From 12-FULL-44-12b sp964364225 (GTDB taxonomy: Bacteria > Patescibacteriota > Minisyncoccia > Phycocordibacterales > Zambryskibacteraceae): 54,488 bases of DNA. The DNA lies in NCBI GenBank assembly GCA_964364225.1, contig CAYIKP010000002.1:1-54488 (forward strand), given 5' to 3'. Positions 6,561 to 14,944 of this stretch are shown one piece after another. The first letter of the stretch is position 1, and each line of letters begins with the position of its first letter. The notes beneath the pieces were generated by a model. The model did no database searches, was not told the origin of the DNA, and saw nothing but the letters and a program-made list of their open reading frames with translations. A program made the position numbers and the translations under genes.

Positions 6561-7522
6561 TCATATCAGTAGAAAACCTGCTTGTTTCGTGGAGGGAGTT
6601 CTTGCGTGGGAAAAGAAAGCGTGCAGATGTGGCGGAATTTTCTTTGAGATTTTCAGAAAATATACTCCTTTTGTATAAGGATTTAATGGATAAAACATAT
6701 AAGCACTCCTTTTATTCAGCCTTCAACGTTTCCGACCCAAAACCTAGAAATATACACAAGGCCAGTGTTCGAGATAGGCTTCTTCATCACGCAATATATA
6801 AAGTTTTGTATCCATATTTTGATAATAGATTCATTTACGATTCCTATTCGTGTAGGAATTTCAAAGGAACACACAAGGCAATGGAGAGATTTAAACAATT
6901 TGGATATACAGTCTCAAAAAATAATACAAAAACTTGTTGGATTTTGAAGTGTGATGTTAAAAAATTCTTTGCTTCAGTCGACCAAAAAATACTCATTGAA
7001 ATTTTAAAGAGACATATTAAAGATGAAGATACAATTTGGCTTCTTGAGAAAGTAATAAACAGTTTTAACTCAGGAATAGCTGGAAAGGGTCTACCTCTTG
7101 GAAATTTGACCTCACAGCTTTTGGTAAATATCTATATGAATGAATTTGACCAATATGTTAAACATAAACTCAAAGTTAAATACTACATAAGATACGCAGA
7201 TGATTTTTTAATACTTCACCTAGATAAACAATATCTAACCGCTAATTTACGATATATAGCAAATTATCTAAATCAAGAATTAAAACTTCAATTACATCCA
7301 AACAAGGTGTTTATAAAAACCCTATCTTCAGGAATTGATTTCTTAGGTTAGGTTCACTTTCCGAATCATCGAGTTTTAAGGACATCAACCAAACGGAAAA
7401 TGATACGAGAGCTAATGGAGACAGATAACAACTCTGAAACAATGCAGTCCTATTTAGGAATGCTTAGGCATGGAAATACTCACAAGATAGAGCGCGATTT
7501 ATTCGATATGTCGAACAAATAA
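6548..7522 (+). pseudogene. DGR reverse transcriptase, interrupted by an in-frame TAG
   Basis: The first 267 codons encode a group II-like RT of the DGR clade. Motifs are the DPKPRNIHKASVRDR finger, CDVKKFFASVD (Asp136), GLPLGNLTSQ at 181-190 (a DGR-typical motif 4) and YIRYADDF (Asp218/Asp219). At codon 268 there is TAG (7349-7351), exactly where homologues read FLGW. The same frame then continues with VHFPNHRVLRTSTKRKM and about 56 residues of thumb domain to TAA at 7522. One G-to-A change in TGG explains it. Without readthrough the thumb is lost and activity is doubtful. The start at 6548 fits the family (YQNIISVENLLVSW). Confidence 0.9.
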
Positions 7523-7523
7523 G

Positions 7524-8564
7524 TTATTTTTGTTTTTCTAAAAACTCAAAGACAGAACGATTAGTGAAGATAGAGCGGACATATTCTTCTGCGCGCATTG
7601 GGTCTGCGTTAGTGTGAACTTTCATTATTTTTTCCACTTCAGATTTTATTTCTTCTGCGTTTGGTTCAAATTTTTCTTCGCGGGCGATTTTTGCCACAAT
7701 CATTTCCAGTTTTACTCTTTTTTCTGCATCGGGGCGTACATCTTTCAATATTTCTTCTTCTGTTTTTTTAATATTTCTTAAATATTCGTCCCATTTTATT
7801 CCTGCATTCCCCAGATCAAACTTAAGCCTTTCAAGAAGAGCGCGAGATTCCTCCACTACTAGCCCTTCTGGTATTTCACCATTTGTATCCGATATTAATT
7901 TTTCTGCAATTTCAGAACGTCTTTTATCTTTCACGCGCAAAGTTTTTTCCATCTTTATATTTTCACGAACATTTTCTTTAAGTTTTTCCAAACTATCAAA
8001 ATTGCCAACTTTTTTTGCAAACTCGTCATTTATTTCTGGATGTCCTTCGTTGCTGTGCCCCCCAGGACCTCCAGCTTTGCCTTCGGCATTCATTATCTGG
8101 TGTTGTAGGTTATGCAGTACAGTTTCTATTTCATCATCTTTTACGGTGTCGTCTGCTTTTTCTTCCTTTATCCCTCCTGCAATTTTTTTGTAATCAGGAA
8201 GGGTAATTTCGGGCATTGTTTCAACCTCTATTTCAAATTCCAAATCATTTTTAGGGGCGATTTTAGTAATACGAATTTTAGGTCTAGAAATAGGCATAAA
8301 TTTTTCTTCCGCAACAATTTCTGGATACGCATCTGCGATGGCTCTTTCGGCGCCCTCCTCAAGAATTGTGAGCTCTCCAACTTTTTCTACAAACATATCT
8401 CTTGGAACCTTTCCCTTTCTGAATCCCGGCAATTCTGCTTTCGTAAGCATTTCATCAAGGGCTATTTTTGATTTTTCTTCAAGGATTTTCCAATCAATAA
8501 CCGCGCTTATGGTAATGCGCATTCCGTCTTTTTTTGATGTGGCTTTTTTATATGTATTACTCAT
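7524..8564 (-). CDS. tig: trigger factor, PPIase domain apparently missing
   Basis: This 346-residue protein has the ribosome-binding signature GFRKGKVP (47-54) in an N-terminal domain and a long helical C-terminal chaperone region. Bacterial trigger factor is normally about 430 residues with an FKBP domain in between. Here the middle (about 140-180) is a short Gly/His linker, so the prolyl isomerase domain appears to be absent. The holdase role at the ribosomal exit tunnel should remain. Its stop lies one base past the end of the interrupted RT frame. Confidence 0.9.
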   Translation of the reverse strand: MSNTYKKATSKKDGMRITISAVIDWKILEEKSKIALDEMLTKAELPGFRKGKVPRDMFVEKVGELTILEEGAERAIADAYPEIVAEEKFMPISRPKIRITKIAPKNDLEFEIEVETMPEITLPDYKKIAGGIKEEKADDTVKDDEIETVLHNLQHQIMNAEGKAGGPGGHSNEGHPEINDEFAKKVGNFDSLEKLKENVRENIKMEKTLRVKDKRRSEIAEKLISDTNGEIPEGLVVEESRALLERLKFDLGNAGIKWDEYLRNIKKTEEEILKDVRPDAEKRVKLEMIVAKIAREEKFEPNAEEIKSEVEKIMKVHTNADPMRAEEYVRSIFTNRSVFEFLEKQK

Positions 8565-8600
8565 TGTCTTTAGGAGGATACTTTAGAGATATAATTTTTG

Positions 8601-8636
8601 CAACAAAAAATCCACGGCTAAGTGGATTTTTTGTTG
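8601..8636 (-). terminator. rho-independent terminator of the 8654 gene
   Basis: A 15-bp perfect stem (8601-8615 with 8622-8636) has a 6-nt loop. Read on the minus strand it ends in a T-rich arm. Confidence 0.8.
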
Positions 8637-8653
8637 AGCACTACTCCAAACAA

Positions 8654-8926
8654 TTATTGAATTTGAAGTTCTGCGTCCAGAGAATTTAAGTCCGCATCTA
8701 CTGAAGTATCAGTAGAATTTAAGTCTGATTCAATAGCATTCACTTCTTGTACAGCGGCAGCATTGGTTTCTGCTGGAGTTTGATTGGCTGTTCTCTTGCC
8801 CCAGAAGTAAACACCCCCCAGAACAATTATTGCGACTATTAGAATAATTCCAATAAGTGATCCTACTGAGCCTCCTTCTGTTGGTTCGTTTTGCATCATA
8901 GCGTTGTTGTAATTAGGTGTATACAT
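8654..8926 (-). CDS. small single-pass membrane protein, unrecognised
   Basis: A 90-residue protein with a short polar N-terminus, one hydrophobic helix (LIGIILIVAIIVLGGVYFW, about 24-42) and an acidic Ala/Thr/Ser-rich tail. It resembles the 9880 gene in design: a membrane helix plus a low-complexity exposed tail. It starts at ATG 8926 with a 16-base gap from the upstream coiled-coil gene, so the two are probably co-transcribed. Function unknown. Confidence 0.65.
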   Translation of the reverse strand: MYTPNYNNAMMQNEPTEGGSVGSLIGIILIVAIIVLGGVYFWGKRTANQTPAETNAAAVQEVNAIESDLNSTDTSVDADLNSLDAELQIQ

Positions 8927-8942
8927 TTTTAATGTCTATTAA

Positions 8943-9740
8943 TTATGGAGTTGTGGTTGTGGCTGTTGTTCCGGTTTCTGTTTTGTCTGTTGCTGGCGTA
9001 ATTATTGGCCCAAGACCTTTAACATTACCGATTGCCTTTGAAAGGTCATCTCTAGCGGCCTTCAAATTCAACCCTATTTCTTTTAGGGCTATCTTTAATT
9101 GAACTAGGCCCTCTGATAGTTTTTCTGCTGTCATGCTGTCTGTTTGGACTGCTGGTAGTTTTGCGATACCGTCTTTTGCTAACTGAATTTTTGCCTTGGC
9201 ATCAGCAATAAATCCTTCCGCTGTTGTTGTGTTTTTTTCGGCTGCTTTTAATACAGCGACTCTTTCTTCTATTCTTTTAGAAACTCCCTCAAGCTTTGAA
9301 ATGCTTTCATTCAAGCGCTCCACGGCCTTTCCAGCAATTTTTCCTAAGCGACTCTCAAGATCTTTTCTTTTTTCATCCCTTTTTTCCCCCTTTATCTTTT
9401 GAAATTCGATCTTTCTTTCTGCCTTTAGGGCCTCTATTTCGTTTTTCTTATTTTCTTTCAATGCCTCAATTTCATTTTTTTTACCCTCCCTTAGGGCATC
9501 CAATTCATTTTTCTTGGTTTCTCGTAAAACCTCAGCTTTATTTTTGGCGGACTCTCTTTCATTTTCAATGTTTTGTTTTACCGCTTCGGCACGCTCCTTA
9601 ATGAGTTGCTTTGTGTTTTCGATTGCTGTTTTTTGGGTGTTAGTAGTTGTATTTTCTTCTGCAAACACAGTAGCAGAGAACATTAGCGATAGCGCCAACC
9701 CTAATACCAATCCAGAAATATTTTTTAGTGTCCTATTCAT
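8943..9740 (-). CDS. secreted coiled-coil protein with 11-residue repeats, unrecognised
   Basis: A 265-residue protein with a signal peptide (core ISGLVLGLALSLMFSATVFA). A highly charged helical region holds four successive 11-residue units (KKNELDALREG, KKNEIEALKEN, KKNEIEALKAE, RKIEFQKIKGE), i.e. a hendecad coiled coil. A second helical half and a Thr-rich C-terminus follow. It is likely an extracytoplasmic rod or spacer (inference). It lies upstream of the 8654 membrane gene. Confidence 0.7.
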   Translation of the reverse strand: MNRTLKNISGLVLGLALSLMFSATVFAEENTTTNTQKTAIENTKQLIKERAEAVKQNIENERESAKNKAEVLRETKKNELDALREGKKNEIEALKENKKNEIEALKAERKIEFQKIKGEKRDEKRKDLESRLGKIAGKAVERLNESISKLEGVSKRIEERVAVLKAAEKNTTTAEGFIADAKAKIQLAKDGIAKLPAVQTDSMTAEKLSEGLVQLKIALKEIGLNLKAARDDLSKAIGNVKGLGPIITPATDKTETGTTATTTTP

Positions 9741-9824
9741 TATTTAGTTATTAATTTTTAAACCAAGCCAATCAAGGGTTTGGTAGCACTATTATATATC
9801 TCTTTCTACTTATTTTTTCAACCA

Positions 9825-9856
9825 CAAAAAAACGCCCATTTTTGGGCGTTTTTTTG
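9825..9856 (-). terminator. rho-independent terminator
   Basis: CAAAAAAACGCCCA pairs with TGGGCGTTTTTTTG around TTTT. It works in either direction and most likely ends the minus-strand 9880 gene. Confidence 0.85.
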
Positions 9857-9879
9857 TTTTTTCTTATATGTGAAAAATT

Positions 9880-10077
9880 TTATTGAGCTACTGGTGCTGT
9901 TACTGGGGCCTCTGCAGGTGTTGCAGGGGCTGTCTCTGTAACTGCTGTGGCCGCAGCAGTGTTATCTACTGGAGCGGATGTTCCTTTTGTCCAGTTCCAG
10001 ATTGCCCAGATAACGATAATAACAACCACTGCTATAACGATATTTGTTGTTGTAGAACCTTTTTTGTTGCTAAGCAT
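9880..10077 (-). CDS. small membrane protein with Ala/Pro/Thr tail, unrecognised
   Basis: A 65-residue protein with one hydrophobic helix (NIVIAVVVIIVIWAIWNW, about 12-29) after a short basic start (MLSNKKGS), then a low-complexity Ala/Thr/Pro/Val tail. The tail composition suggests a flexible exposed segment. It forms a cluster with the 8654 and 8943 envelope genes but has its own terminator. Confidence 0.6.
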   Translation of the reverse strand: MLSNKKGSTTTNIVIAVVVIIVIWAIWNWTKGTSAPVDNTAAATAVTETAPATPAEAPVTAPVAQ

Positions 10078-10170
10078 GCTTTTTAACTTTTTATTTCTTA
10101 TAAATTAGAACTAACTCTAGTATATATTTTTTTTGTTTCTCAAGCTAAGATTTTGTACACAAACCAGCCC

Positions 10171-10695
10171 TTATTTGGGGTATTTTTCAAAATATAGCCT
10201 TAATCCACCCTCAAAAACGTCTTCAGCCTCTTTTTTGCTCTTATGTCCAGAAACTACCACTACTTTTTCTTGCAAATCTTTATATGTTTCAAAAAAATGT
10301 TGTATTTCTTTTAAGGTATGTTCGTTAACGTCTTCTATGTCTTTGACGTTATTAAACCGCGGGTCTTCTTTGGGTACTGCGATTATTTTGTCATCCCTAT
10401 CTCCGTGGTCAACAATATGCATTAGGCCCACAGGACGTACCTTAACGAGTATTCCAGGTGCAAATGGATAGGTGGAAAGGATTACAACATCTACAGCGTC
10501 TCCGTCGTGCCATAGTGTCTGTGGAACAAAGCCATAATCAAACGGGTAATCTTGACCGGTGTGCATCACTCTATCCAAAGCAATTAATCCGGTTTTTTTA
10601 TCTATTTCGTATTTATTCTTAGAGCCCTTTGGAATTTCGACAATTACGTTTATTGCCTCTTTTGTTCCAGGTTCTATTTCGTGCCACAGATTCAT
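10171..10695 (-). CDS. ppa: inorganic pyrophosphatase
   Basis: A 174-residue family I enzyme that hydrolyses PPi to phosphate. Visible motifs are DYPFDYGFVP (49-58) and the metal site DGDAVDVVIL (64-73); the usual DxDPxD proline is Ala here. Length is typical. It lies downstream of nusA on the same strand with a 31-bp gap that carries an AT-rich repeat fragment. Confidence 0.95.
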   Translation of the reverse strand: MNLWHEIEPGTKEAINVIVEIPKGSKNKYEIDKKTGLIALDRVMHTGQDYPFDYGFVPQTLWHDGDAVDVVILSTYPFAPGILVKVRPVGLMHIVDHGDRDDKIIAVPKEDPRFNNVKDIEDVNEHTLKEIQHFFETYKDLQEKVVVVSGHKSKKEAEDVFEGGLRLYFEKYPK

Positions 10696-10726
10696 TTAAG
10701 TTTGGTAGTGAATAAGGAATAATGGA

Positions 10727-11971
10727 TTATGATTCGGGTTTAATTTCAGGCACTTCCTCTATAACAGGAACTTCTGATTTTTCTTCAGTTTTTATTTCTT
10801 CTACTGGAGATTCTGTAATCACTTCTGCCTTTACAGAATTAGCCTCAGCATGGGCCAATTCTTTACCTTGCATTGATTTGATATCGATTTTCCAACCAGT
10901 AAGTTTTGCCGCGAGTCTAACATTTTGACCGCCACGACCAATGGCTAAAGATTGTTGATCTTCAGAAACCTCGACTGTTGCACTTTGGTTTGCCTCATCT
11001 ACAACAACCTCCATTACTTTTGCGGGGGAGAGAGAGTCTTCAATAAATGTTTTTGGGTCTTGAGACCATTCGATAATATCTATTTTTTCTCCGCCCAATT
11101 CAGACATAACAGTGGACACGCGCACTCCACGCTGACCAACAAGAGAACCAACGGGATCTACATGAGAATCGTCGGAAAATGCCGCGATCTTTGTACGAGA
11201 ACCAGCCTCACGAGCAATTGCCTTTATCGCTACGGTTCCATTTTGTACCTCAGGAGATTCAAGTTTAAATAGTTCCTCAACAAATTTTGGATGGGCACGA
11301 GAAAGCCTCAAGAATACTCCACGAGGTGTTTCTTCCACTTTATATAAGTATGCACGCACCCTTTCGCCTTGGCTAAAATGTTCACCGGGTATTCTTTCAT
11401 CATAGGAAAGAAGTCCAGTTGCTCGTCCTAGGTCAATAAAGATGTTTCCACGCTCAATCCTTTGCACTGTTCCGGTGATAATTTGACCTTCACGTTTGCC
11501 AAATTCACCAACAACAGAAACCTTTTCTGCTTCACGAATCTTTTGCATTATTACTTGCTTTGCAGTTTGGGATGCAATGCGCCCGAAGTCTGCTTTCGCC
11601 TCTAGTGGGAAAATTATTTCGTCATCAATTTGTGCATCTTTTTTTATAAGACGCGCATCGTCTAGCATTATGTCGTGTTCGGTATTGAAGAGAACACGCA
11701 TTGATTCAGGACTATCAGTCCTTTCTATTGAAAGATCTTCCTCTGTCATAACAACACGAGTGTCATCAACCACTGTTTTTACTTGGAAAAAGTCTACTTT
11801 TCCAGAAGAAAGATCAAATTTTGCACGGATAATTTGCCCGCGCTTTCCAAATTCTTTTCTGTAAGCGGTGGCTAACGCAGCTTCTATTGCTTCAATGACC
11901 CTTTCTTTTGGAATACCTCTTGTTTCCTCAAGTTCTGCAAGTACTGAATTGATGACTTTTAGATCAAACAT
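10727..11971 (-). CDS. nusA: transcription termination/antitermination factor NusA
   Basis: A 414-residue protein with an N-terminal RNAP-binding domain, an S1 domain (around 135-205), then two KH domains containing VGSLVGQRGVRVSTVMSEL and LAIGRGGQNVRLAAKLTGW. The C-terminus is an acidic Glu/Pro tail instead of the repeats seen in E. coli. It binds RNA polymerase and modulates pausing and termination. A conserved-looking hairpin lies in its leader (11997-12029). Confidence 0.96.
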   Translation of the reverse strand: MFDLKVINSVLAELEETRGIPKERVIEAIEAALATAYRKEFGKRGQIIRAKFDLSSGKVDFFQVKTVVDDTRVVMTEEDLSIERTDSPESMRVLFNTEHDIMLDDARLIKKDAQIDDEIIFPLEAKADFGRIASQTAKQVIMQKIREAEKVSVVGEFGKREGQIITGTVQRIERGNIFIDLGRATGLLSYDERIPGEHFSQGERVRAYLYKVEETPRGVFLRLSRAHPKFVEELFKLESPEVQNGTVAIKAIAREAGSRTKIAAFSDDSHVDPVGSLVGQRGVRVSTVMSELGGEKIDIIEWSQDPKTFIEDSLSPAKVMEVVVDEANQSATVEVSEDQQSLAIGRGGQNVRLAAKLTGWKIDIKSMQGKELAHAEANSVKAEVITESPVEEIKTEEKSEVPVIEEVPEIKPES

Positions 11972-11996
11972 GTTGTTTATTTATTATCTTTTAACA

Positions 11997-12029
11997 ATAA
12001 CGGCCCGCCTTTTTGAGGCGAACCGTTAT
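11997..12029 (-). promoter_or_regulatory. hairpin upstream of nusA
   Basis: ATAACGG/CCGTTAT outer arms and GCCT/AGGC inner arms form an interrupted stem 25 bases before the nusA ATG. NusA operons are often autoregulated through leader structures; that role here is inference. Confidence 0.45.
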
Positions 12030-12126
12030 CTTGTAATAGAGCAAGTCTACACCATAAAGCATTTTTTGGCAAGTTTGGCTATACAGAGCCAAACATTAAT
12101 CTAATGTTTGCTAGAATGATGTTTAG

Positions 12127-13887
12127 ATGCAATTAGACGAAAAAAAATTTAGTGAATTTGCCTTTGATTCTGGGCTAGTTTCCAAGATGGAACTTTTAAA
12201 AGCCCAAAAAGAGGCACAAAAAACGGGAACTGGCCTCGGGGAGGTTTTAATTAAGGACGGACTCATAACAGAGGATGACCTTAGACGTATAAACGCAAAC
12301 CTTTCTGGAGTACCATTTGTTGATTTAAAAAATAAAAACATAAGTTTAGAAATTTTACAGATAATCCCGGAACCAATATCAAGAAAACATAACATTATTG
12401 CTTTCGATAGAGATGAATTTTCTGTAGAAGTGGCACTTCTTCATATGGAAGATTTTTCTTCAATAGATTTTTTAGCCAAAGAATATAGACTCAAGTTTTT
12501 GCCAAGATTTACAGATAGGGAATCAATGAGAGAAGGACTTATTTCATATCAAAAGGGCCTTAAAAAAGATTTCGGAATAAAAATAGAAAAAGAGGCAGAA
12601 AAACTAGCAAAACATTTTAAATCTTTTGGAGACGATACTTCTGGCTCAGCAGACTTAAAGAAAATTGCTGAAGATAAGACAATTTCTCATCTAGTTGATT
12701 TATTTTTAAAACACGCGATATCTCAAGGCGCCGTTGATATTAATTTAGAGCCCCAAGAAGAAGAAACCCTTGTTAGGTATAGGATTGACGGTATTTTAAG
12801 AGAGGCTTTTTCGCTTCCTATAATAATTCATCCACTTATTGTTTTACGACTTAAGTTTCTAGCCGGACTAGATTTAGTAAGCAAATTACCCCAAGACGGC
12901 AGATTCAAAATGGAAACAGGGGACAGATCTTCAATAAAATCGTCTTTTAGGATTAACACTCTACCAACCTCTTTTGGAGAAAAAATGGTTTTAAGAATTA
13001 TTCAAGCGGGGGCACTTGGTTTCAATTTAGAAACACTAGGATTTTATGGTGATGGCCTTGAGGATTTGCACAGAGGCCTAAGGTCTCATTCGGGGCTCAT
13101 AGTTTCTTGTGGTTCTTCACAAACAGGAAAAACAACCACTTTATATACAATTCTTGATGTCTTAAATAAACCAAGCGTTTCTATTTCAACCATTGAGTCT
13201 CCAGTTGAATATCCAATGAGAAGAATTAATCAAACTGAAGTAAAAGAAGATCTAGGATTAACTTTTGTTGCCGGATTAAGGGCCATTCTTAAACAGGATC
13301 CAGATGTAGTGATGGTTGGAAATATTGAAAACAATGAAACCCTCAAACTTTCTATAAATGCATCCGCCTCTGGGAAATTAGTTCTCGTATCCATAAATAC
13401 AAGGACTCCAGATGAAGCGATAGAAAAAATTTTGAATATGGGAGTTGATTCCTTTTCTCTTGCTTCTTCACTCAAACTTTTAATAGGGCATTTTTTGGTA
13501 AAACATTTAAGTGAAGACAAGCAAGAGTATGTTCTTTCAGAAAAAGAGATATCTAAACTAAATAGAGTGGTCGACACTGAAAAAGTTTTAGAGAGGCTTA
13601 AATCAGAAAAAATAATTCCAAAAAATACTTCTTTGGAGAATCTAAAGTTTTTTAAACCTTCGGATGAAACAAAGGAGAATGCCTATACTGGCTTTACTGG
13701 GGTTTTTGAGGTCTTAAATGTTTCCGAGACAATTAAGGAGCTTATTCTTAAGGGCGGATCTCCCGAAGAAATAAGAAGTCAGGCTTTAAAAAATGGAATG
13801 TTTTCTTTTGCTGAAGACGCTTTATTTAAGGCCGTGCAAGGCCTTACCACAATTGAAGAGGTATTTAGGGCGTCATCCGAGATATAA
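12127..13887 (+). CDS. PilB/GspE-family secretion ATPase, degenerate active site
   Basis: A 586-residue protein with an N-terminal MshEN-like region (1-140) and a C-terminal ATPase. The order is that of type IV pilus assembly ATPases: EYPMRRINQ, LRAILKQDPDVVMVG, then a C-terminal domain. However Walker A is GSSQTGKTTT (usual GPTGSGKTTT). The Walker B Glu/Arg of GEIRD is GNIEN, the His box STLHTN is VSINTR, and the tetracysteine zinc motif is absent. It may be an inactive regulatory paralogue or have weak activity. No other pilus genes lie in the window. Confidence 0.85.
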   Translation: MQLDEKKFSEFAFDSGLVSKMELLKAQKEAQKTGTGLGEVLIKDGLITEDDLRRINANLSGVPFVDLKNKNISLEILQIIPEPISRKHNIIAFDRDEFSVEVALLHMEDFSSIDFLAKEYRLKFLPRFTDRESMREGLISYQKGLKKDFGIKIEKEAEKLAKHFKSFGDDTSGSADLKKIAEDKTISHLVDLFLKHAISQGAVDINLEPQEEETLVRYRIDGILREAFSLPIIIHPLIVLRLKFLAGLDLVSKLPQDGRFKMETGDRSSIKSSFRINTLPTSFGEKMVLRIIQAGALGFNLETLGFYGDGLEDLHRGLRSHSGLIVSCGSSQTGKTTTLYTILDVLNKPSVSISTIESPVEYPMRRINQTEVKEDLGLTFVAGLRAILKQDPDVVMVGNIENNETLKLSINASASGKLVLVSINTRTPDEAIEKILNMGVDSFSLASSLKLLIGHFLVKHLSEDKQEYVLSEKEISKLNRVVDTEKVLERLKSEKIIPKNTSLENLKFFKPSDETKENAYTGFTGVFEVLNVSETIKELILKGGSPEEIRSQALKNGMFSFAEDALFKAVQGLTTIEEVFRASSEI

Positions 13888-13894
13888 TCCTTTT

Positions 13895-14659
13895 ATGGCT
13901 TTTATTTTTGCTGGTAACTGGAAAATGAACCCCTCGTCTGCAAATGACGCAAAGAATTTATTTAATTCTTATAAAAAGATTTCTAAAAAGTTTATAAGGC
14001 GTGGGGTATCTGTGATTTTTGCTCCAGCCACCCCCCATATTGGTCTATTTTTTGGAACTAAATTTCCCAAAAATTTAAAAATGTCGGCCCAAGATACTTC
14101 TATAGAAAGCCAAGGCGCTTTCACGGGACGTATAAGTCCAGTACAGGTTTTTGGTTTGGGTGTTGATTACGTAATCCTTGGGCATTCAGAACAAAGAGAG
14201 TTTGGCGATACTAGTACGCTTATTTCACATAAAATTAAAAGCGCTTTAAAAGCAAAATTAAAACCAATTGTGTGTATAGGAGAGTTAAAGAGGGAACTTG
14301 ATGGAGAGTTTTGGCATGAACTTAAAAATCAAATAGAGGAAACAGTTTTTGGATTAACAAATAAAGACATAACAAACATTATTATTGCCTATGAGCCAGT
14401 ATGGGCCGTAGGGGAAACCTCAAGTGGCCCAATGAGCCCAGAGGACTTACACGAAACAGTTTTGTTTATAAGAAAAGTTTTTTCTAATTTATTTGGTGGA
14501 AAAATAAGTAAAAATTTACTAATTCTTTATGGTGGTTCAGTATTTTCCCACAATGCTAATGATTTATTTAGAATAGGAAATGTTTCTGGGTTTTTGGTTG
14601 GGCGTGAAAGTTTGAATAAGATTGAAGTAGAAAAAATTATCCAAGCGGCGCTTGGATAA
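13895..14659 (+). CDS. tpiA: triosephosphate isomerase
   Basis: A 254-residue TIM barrel interconverting DHAP and glyceraldehyde-3-phosphate. Catalytic residues are visible: Lys10 in GNWKMN, His97 in ILGHSEQRE and Glu167 in AYEPVWAVGE, with the phosphate grip LYGGSV near the end. The start at MAFIFAGNWK (8 bases after the previous stop) fits the family and is better than the longer upstream frame that overlaps the ATPase gene. It precedes pgk, forming a small glycolytic operon. Confidence 0.95.
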   Translation: MAFIFAGNWKMNPSSANDAKNLFNSYKKISKKFIRRGVSVIFAPATPHIGLFFGTKFPKNLKMSAQDTSIESQGAFTGRISPVQVFGLGVDYVILGHSEQREFGDTSTLISHKIKSALKAKLKPIVCIGELKRELDGEFWHELKNQIEETVFGLTNKDITNIIIAYEPVWAVGETSSGPMSPEDLHETVLFIRKVFSNLFGGKISKNLLILYGGSVFSHNANDLFRIGNVSGFLVGRESLNKIEVEKIIQAALG

Positions 14660-14671
14660 AATGAATCCCGT

Positions 14672-14944
14672 ATGAAATTACTTATGTTTTATACATACGT
14701 ATTACAGAGTAAAAGAGATGGAAAATATTACACTGGCTCCACAAGCAATTTACGGAAGCGCTTATGGGAGCATCAGAACGGAAAATCTTTGTATACAAAG
14801 GGTAGAGGACCATATAAACTTGTTTATTATGAAGCATGTGTTGATGAAAAAGATGCTAGGTCGAGGGAAACTTACCTTAAGTCAGGCACAGGTAAGCGTT
14901 ATTTGGCTTCGAGACTAAAGCGCTTCCTATTTCATTCGGGATGA
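14672..14944 (+). CDS. GIY-YIG nuclease-superfamily protein (YhbQ/UPF0213-like)
   Basis: A 90-residue single-domain GIY-YIG protein. It has YTYVLQSKRDGKYYTGSTSN at the N-terminus, the conserved Arg in RKRLWEHQNGK, and Glu in RSRETYLKSGTGK. Such stand-alone domains may cut structured DNA, but their role is uncertain. The start at 14672 is used; MFYTYVLQS at 14684 is equally likely. Its stop overlaps the pgk ATG by four bases, implying translational coupling. Confidence 0.88.
   Translation: MKLLMFYTYVLQSKRDGKYYTGSTSNLRKRLWEHQNGKSLYTKGRGPYKLVYYEACVDEKDARSRETYLKSGTGKRYLASRLKRFLFHSG

Noticed and set aside
7349..7522. TAG recoded as Trp or another sense codon in this organism
   Set aside because: Many solid genes in the window end at TAG (for example rpsL, fusA, tuf-region and DGR target genes), so TAG is a normal stop. 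A point mutation is simpler.
9340..9540. CRISPR-like or tandem DNA repeat in the 8943 gene
   Set aside because: The periodicity is 33 bases without spacers and encodes an 11-residue coiled-coil repeat. It is protein-level repetition. No CRISPR array is seen anywhere in the window.
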